In this document: positions 58,598-64,000 of the stretch, piece by piece
Layout of the letters: every line of letters begins with the position of its first letter
How positions within the stretch are numbered: the stretch's first letter is position 1
Assembly: GCA_033063855.1 (NCBI GenBank)
Contig: CP093830.1
Coordinates: 15,004,854 to 15,068,853 of the forward strand
Direction: 5' to 3'
Length of the DNA stretch: 64,000 nt
DNA from: Smittia aterrima
Taxonomy: Eukaryota; Arthropoda; Insecta; Diptera; Chironomidae
Notes under the pieces: model-generated
What the model saw: the letters and a program-made list of their open reading frames with translations, nothing else
Database searches by the model: none
Told to the model about the DNA's origin: nothing
Program-made: the position numbers and the translations under genes

Positions 58598-61500
58598 TGG
58601 CGTCCAATGATGCGTCATTGTCACGCTCTAGGATATCGGTGATTGAGAACTTGGAGCCTCTGTCGAGACCTACCAAGGCACCAAGTATGTTGACATATTC
58701 TATCAGAAGTCGCACAAATGAACTTAGATTAGAGAGTCGTTGCGCAAAGTCAGCACATTTGCTTGAAAAGCCATTCATAGATAAAAATTAATTCAAAATC
58801 AAAGAATTATTAGAACATCAATGCTAAACATCAATTTAAAATTTTGAAATTAGTCCGTGTTGTTAATGCTATAATATCTTTTCAGAATGTGATCAGACGT
58901 TTGTATCGAGAGCTGGTGGGCCGCAGAGCGGAGTTTTCTCAGCACCTCAGCTCCTCAATCCAACTAACATCTCGAGACAATGCCTCTACATCTTTTTAGC
59001 TGGTCCGGGTCAACGTGTTGATGTCGTCTTCACAGCTTTTAGCCTAAGAGGAACTCTACCAGAGTATGAAAGTTTACAATTGAAAAAAAAATGACCGAGC
59101 TTAACAAAGTGTTCCTCTCTTTCGCTTTCAGTGGAGCTGCTGTTGGAGAACTGCCTGGGTAAGTTTCAATGGTTTAAATGACTCAATGTAATGCATGAGG
59201 CCTTGAGGAACGTAAGACTTCTCGGCTGTAAGAAGCTTCAACTCCGTTGAGGCTTTGAAGATTATCAAGAATTTATCAAATTTACGGAGCAATCAAAATT
59301 TACATCAACCATCTTTTTTTCAGATGTGGCATCGAGTACATGGATATTTATGCTGAGGTGCAGTCGCCAGATCCCGCCGAGCTCATAAATTCTCCATTTG
59401 GCGGTCGTTATTGTGGGCCAATACCACCTCGTCGAAGGATTTCGCTTTATCGTGCCATCGCGCTTTCGTTTTACACCGGAAAGAACGAAACGACTCCTGA
59501 TTTGTTCGAAGGACGATACTCGTTTATCAATGAATGTAAGAGCGAGAACTCAATACGAAAAGTAAATCTTTAACTTTATTTTATTGCTTTTCGCAGCTGA
59601 GTACGAAGTTGGCCAACCAGTTGTCGGATCTCCGTGTTCCTATGTAGTAAACTTCGCTCAAAAACGTTCAGGTTTCTTAGTTTCGCCAACGTATCCTGGT
59701 GCCTACCCGAAAGATATGTCGTGCACATATCAGTTTATTGGCAAGCCTGGTCAGAGAGTACGAATCGAATTTCGTGACTTCGATCTTTTCTATGGCGGCC
59801 CCCAGTAAGTTCAATATTTTTAAACTGAAGTGGCAAGATTGAAATTGCAACTGACACATTTTATTTATGGTGGACATTAACAACAAGTTGCATACTGCTA
59901 CAGATTGTAGCCTACAATGAGTTACATCCTGTCAAAACTTGTTACATTATGATTCATATCGTCATCATTCACAGTGTTGCAAATGTTGTTAATTAAAAAG
60001 CCTCAGAGTGTAAAGTGTCATTTCCCTTCAGCGTTTCACTTCATTTCTAATCACTGTATTAAATTCTACTAATAAACCCGACAGTTGTCCATTCGATATT
60101 GTGCGTGTACATGACGGCATTGACAACACATCTGCAGTAATCGGAACGTATTGCGGTCAGCAGAGGAACTTAGTGCTTTATTCAAGTGAATCAAACCTGT
60201 TCATTAATTTCTTCACGCTGCAACGAACAGCAAACACTCAAAACAGGGGATTCAAGGGGATTTTTGAATTCAGCGAAAGCTTCGTAAAACTCGATTTTAT
60301 CCGTACGTTTCTTTATTTATAATCAATTCGAAGTTGGTTTGATATTTCTCTTAATCAGGTGAAAACGACGGTGTCCATATTCGCGGATCCGAGTGCGATC
60401 AGAAAATATTATCGAAGAAAGAGTCAACGGGTTTCGTTTATTCACCCAATTATCCGTTTCCCTACGTACCAAAAGTAGTTTGCAGGTGAGCGGAAGACAG
60501 CAAAGCGACTATTGACTCATCTCTAATGGAAAATATCGATTCGATTGTGTTATTCTTCCTCAGATATTTCATTTACGGCATGCAGGATGCTCAGAACCTT
60601 GAACGAGTGAAATTAGAATTTTCAATATTTGATATTCCAAAAGGTGAACACAAACCAAAGAGCGAGTGAGTATATGCACACACAACTCTCATCATAATTC
60701 TTTTTCCCTCGGTCGGGCTTTTGATGAATTCAAAGGTTCACCGAAGCGCAAACACGGAAAATTTGCATCTGAAAAATGTCGAAAGCTTGGCAGGCTTCAA
60801 ATCACAATTTTCTGTAAAAGGGGGAGAGAAAAAAGCTCATGCAGACGTCGAATGAATTTTTTTCTGGTGTACTTACAATAAAATTTTTAATGGACACTAA
60901 CAGACGAGTTCAGAGGCTATTAATTATCCTTCTTCTATTTCACTAGCTCAAACTGCACCGATGGATACTTGAAAATTTATTTGAAAGGACAAGAGACGAT
61001 GGACGCTTACGATAAGTACGATCACGAATTCTGTGGAACAGAAAAACCTTATGCGGTTGTGAGTGAAGGTCCACGACTAGTCATGGTGTTTAGTTCAGGC
61101 GAATTGCAAGGACGTGGCTTTAAGGTAAACCACTCATTATTCAACAGGAATGACTCATTTCTCAACTCAAAATGTTTTTATTTTCTTCAACAGGGAAAAT
61201 ATTCATTTGAGACGGAATATAAAATTCCTGGAACAGCAGCTCCCGATGGAACGTGTAGCTTCACGTATAGAAGCACATCGAAGAAGAAAGGCGAATTTAA
61301 CTCACCACGTTATCCTTCCAACTATCCATCCGATACAAACTGCTCCTTTGTGTTTCTAGCGACGCCCAACGAGCAAGTGACAATTATTTTTGATCACTTT
61401 AAAGTCAAAGCAGACAATGCCAACACAACAGGTGGCGCTTACGGGTAAAATGAGTTTATAAAATCGTTTTGGATCGTTGAATGTAAATTTGATTTCTCAA

Positions 61501-63735
61501 CAGAACATCTGTTTGTTACGAAGATTGGCTCGAGATGTATGTGATATATCGAGACGGAACCGATCGTTTTCTTGGCCGTTACTGCGGTTACACAGCTCCC
61601 GGACCCGTTGAAAGCCCTCGTGGTGCTGTTGGTATTCGTGTCGTTCTACACACTGATCAAGAGAACGTGGCGAGTGGTTTCAAAGCTCGTTACATCTTCG
61701 AAGTAGCAAAATCAGAATTTGGAGATTGCGGTGAGAACTTTACGGGTTTGGATTCTGGTATCATTACGTCGCCTGGTTATCCATCAAACTATGAAGGTCC
61801 AGGAAAAGCGTTAGCCTCAAAAGCTTGCAATTGGTACATAACAGCTAGAGCGGGATATAAAATATTCCTTAACTTTGAGTTATTTGGTGTTGAAGGAGAT
61901 CCTGCAAGTAAGTCGTACACTAATCTCTCGATACTAAATCATTTTTAATAAATCTATTTTCAGGTCGAGGTTGTGCAGCTGCAGCCGTTCGTTTATGGCT
62001 TCTGCCTGACTCTGACTTGCCGCCGTTAGAATTTTGCGGAGAGAAAGCGTTGAACGAACATTGGCAATACATAACACAGGGACAATCTGCTAGAATAAGT
62101 TTCACTAGCGCTGACAAAGCAATCGGTGCACAGGTGAGTTCAAAATGGATTTCAATTTATGAGCTCATATGTGAAACAATAAACAATCTGCACATAGGGC
62201 TTCCGAGTTGTGTGGACAGAAGTGCAAGACAGCAACACACACCCATCGTTGTGTGAATCCACTTACCATTATCAATGCCTTGTTTCCGGCTATTGCATAT
62301 CCGAGCGGCTACGATGCGACGGCATCAAAAACTGCGGCCCGGACGATAATAGCGACGAAATGCACTGTGAGTCGTGAGTGAGTTTGAACGGTTTTCAGTT
62401 CATTTTATTTTCGCTTATCTCTTATAAGTTTTTATTCTTACGTAACAAGGTTTATGGGACTTTTTGTGGGATGGGGAAAGTTTTATTTACTTTGTGCAAC
62501 GATAAAAAAATGTTCTTTACTTTCTGTTTTCTTTCTTTTGAGCAAAAAATAAAAAGAGAAGTTGAACGAATATAATCAACTGATTGTATGTAATTTAGCG
62601 ACTTTATTGAGCTCTTCTGTTATTCTTTTTCTTTTATTATTATTAAAAAGATATTTAAATTGAAAACGAAACTGTAAACTGTTCAACTCTAACATTATTA
62701 AATCTAAATTGACTTGAGAAGCTTCAAAAATATTTAAGTTTCCTGAATGATTAAATTTCCTTTAAAAGCACGACAACTTTTCATTTTTCGAAGCACGTTC
62801 CTCCTCTCAATTCTTTTCTGTTTTATCTCGTTTTCCTTTTGTCTCTTCTTTCTTGATGAATTGACACATAATTCCTTTCCTTCCTCATCGGGTGGTTCTT
62901 TCCCAAGTGAAATGAAACTTTATATGAAGACTCGGCCTTCGGATTTCCATTTTTAAAAAGGTCGATAAATAAAGAAAACTCGAATTTAATCGACGAGGAA
63001 AATTTTAATGAAGATCAAATATTGAAATATTGGAAAAGAATATTTTTCGACAAACTTAGAGAAGCGAGTGATTCCAATTAAATTTAGGACTGTTTTGAAA
63101 ATTAAGTACTAAAAAATCGTTTTGATAATTAAAGAAAAAATCAACTCCTGTGAAAATAGTTTGTCATCATCGACAAACCGTAATTTCTCCTTATAAGTAA
63201 GAACATCAAAAATTTTGATTCAAAATTTATTTTTCCAAGTGGTTAAATACCGGTTTCAATTTTTCGAAACGAGCGGGGGCATCTGAGCCACTTATGAAAT
63301 AAAACCGAATTTGTTTTTTTCGGTGTGGAATTTTCGGCGAAATTAATTTTTAAATGAAAATATTTTTCATGTTTCTTTCCTCTTGATAATGAGTTTTTTT
63401 CCTTGGTAGCAAAAATCGTAAGATTTGATTACATCTCAGTTTTATATTTTCTCCTTCTTCATAAAACAATTTCAATTTTCCTTCCGACAACTGAACTTCT
63501 GTTATCTTTTAAACTATTGCTGACGTTTTCCCTTTTCTTTCTCTTTTCTTTTCTTCTTTCTTTCCTTCAACCTAACACACTCGAATCCCTTAAAAATGAT
63601 AATTGGAAAATCAATCTGACCGAATATTTGTCATGTTAAAAATTGTTACTCAACGCAGGTGGCAGTGGCATCTCGAATGGCGGCAAAATCCTCGTCGTTT
63701 TCGTGACTAGCATTATGTTAACATTTTTCATATAA
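58598..63735 (+). CDS. CUB-domain/LDLa surface protein, Suppressor of Lurcher 1-like
   Basis: Fourteen exons: 58598-58684, 58886-59063, 59132-59158, 59324-59535, 59597-59804, 60085-60302, 60359-60485, 60564-60665, 60947-61124, 61194-61444, 61504-61907, 61964-62133, 62198-62366, 63659-63735. With the exon ending at 46119 the model is exactly 1000 codons (999 residues), every junction in frame. I count five CUB domains, each opening with Cys and an SPxYP-type motif (SPTYPGAYP, SPNYPFPYVP, SPRYPSNYPSD, SPGYPSNYE; the first is divergent). One LDL-receptor class A module with six Cys follows (CLVSGYCISERLRC then CGPDDNSDEMHC). The end is a short Ser/Gly/Asn spacer, a hydrophobic ILVVFVTSIMLTFFI and the stop. 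SOL-1 of C. elegans is a CUB protein that modulates AMPA-type receptor gating; orthology here is inference. Neto is a less likely alternative. Confidence 0.8.
62367..63658 (+). other. Last intron of the SOL-1-like gene
   Basis: A 1.3-kb intron between the LDLa exon (donor CACT|GTGAGT) and the exon for the hydrophobic tail (acceptor aacgcag). It is far longer than the other introns of the CUB part. No exon was recognised inside, although an alternative cytoplasmic-tail exon could be hidden here. Confidence 0.6.
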
Positions 63736-64000
63736 CAATGAAGGAAACTTTAAGCTGTGAAACTATCTTTCCTTCGTCTTTATCACTGACACTTCCCTCA
63801 AGTCTTTTCATGCCGATGCTACACCACGATTTCAAGCTTTTAATCTCAAGAAAGCACATCCGTTGTCATCATTCGTGGCAATGAAAATTTATTTGTCTTC
63901 ACGAGTTTGCCATTTTATTCGAAAGCCTCTGCGTCCTTGGTGCCTCAAATTAACGTGATGAGAGACTAAGTCCAAATTATTAAACGTAGAAACACAGAGA
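63736..64000. other. 3' flank of the SOL-1-like gene
   Basis: Sequence after the stop codon, probably 3' UTR. No AATAAA is visible before the window ends. Confidence 0.5.

Noticed and set aside
1..64000. tRNA, rRNA or CRISPR features
   Set aside because: No T-arm/acceptor pairing, conserved rRNA words or spacer-repeat structure was seen on either strand by eye; a tRNAscan or Rfam run would be decisive.

Overview
The window is nuclear DNA from an AT-rich insect genome. I read it as a dipteran, probably a nematoceran and possibly a non-biting midge. The support is many short (about 50-70 bp) AT-rich GT-AG introns, insect-type gene content (resilin-like cuticle protein, insect-type ChAT N-terminus, GABA-B-R2) and long AT-rich intergenic stretches. 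The taxon is inference.

Layout. (1) 1-6804, minus strand: the cholinergic locus. An intronless VAChT gene lies downstream of the first coding exon of choline acetyltransferase (ChAT); the rest of ChAT lies beyond base 1. (2) 7994-10210, minus: a four-exon resilin-like elastic cuticle protein. (3) 10211-19916: about 9.7 kb without a convincing gene, holding a composite repeat at 14119-14719 whose core is a 16-bp minisatellite with a CACGTG E-box in almost every unit. (4) 19917-22603, minus: a complete ten-exon high-affinity choline transporter (CHT). (5) 26077-28100, plus: a protein with degenerate EF-hands, ending tail to tail with (6) kanadaptin, 28149-30253, minus. (7) 30940-31605: a 42-43-bp minisatellite and a small AT-rich inverted-repeat element. 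(8) 32727-34010, plus: a CDK20/CCRK-like kinase. (9) 35991-40583, plus: an eleven-exon metabotropic GABA-B receptor subunit 2. (10) 44203-63735, plus: a large CUB/LDLa gene resembling Suppressor of Lurcher 1 (an ionotropic glutamate receptor accessory protein), with a 12-kb intron that holds an unexplained membrane-segment exon and a GC-rich hairpin.

How the genes fit together. ChAT makes acetylcholine, VAChT loads it into vesicles and CHT recovers choline at the terminal. All three lie on one strand within about 22 kb, so a near-complete presynaptic cholinergic set is physically grouped. GABA-B-R2 and the SOL-1-like gene add two more synaptic genes. The resilin-like gene, the EF-hand gene, kanadaptin and the kinase have no obvious link to synapses. 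Exon coordinates were derived by hand from splice consensus, reading-frame continuity and family similarity, without transcript data.
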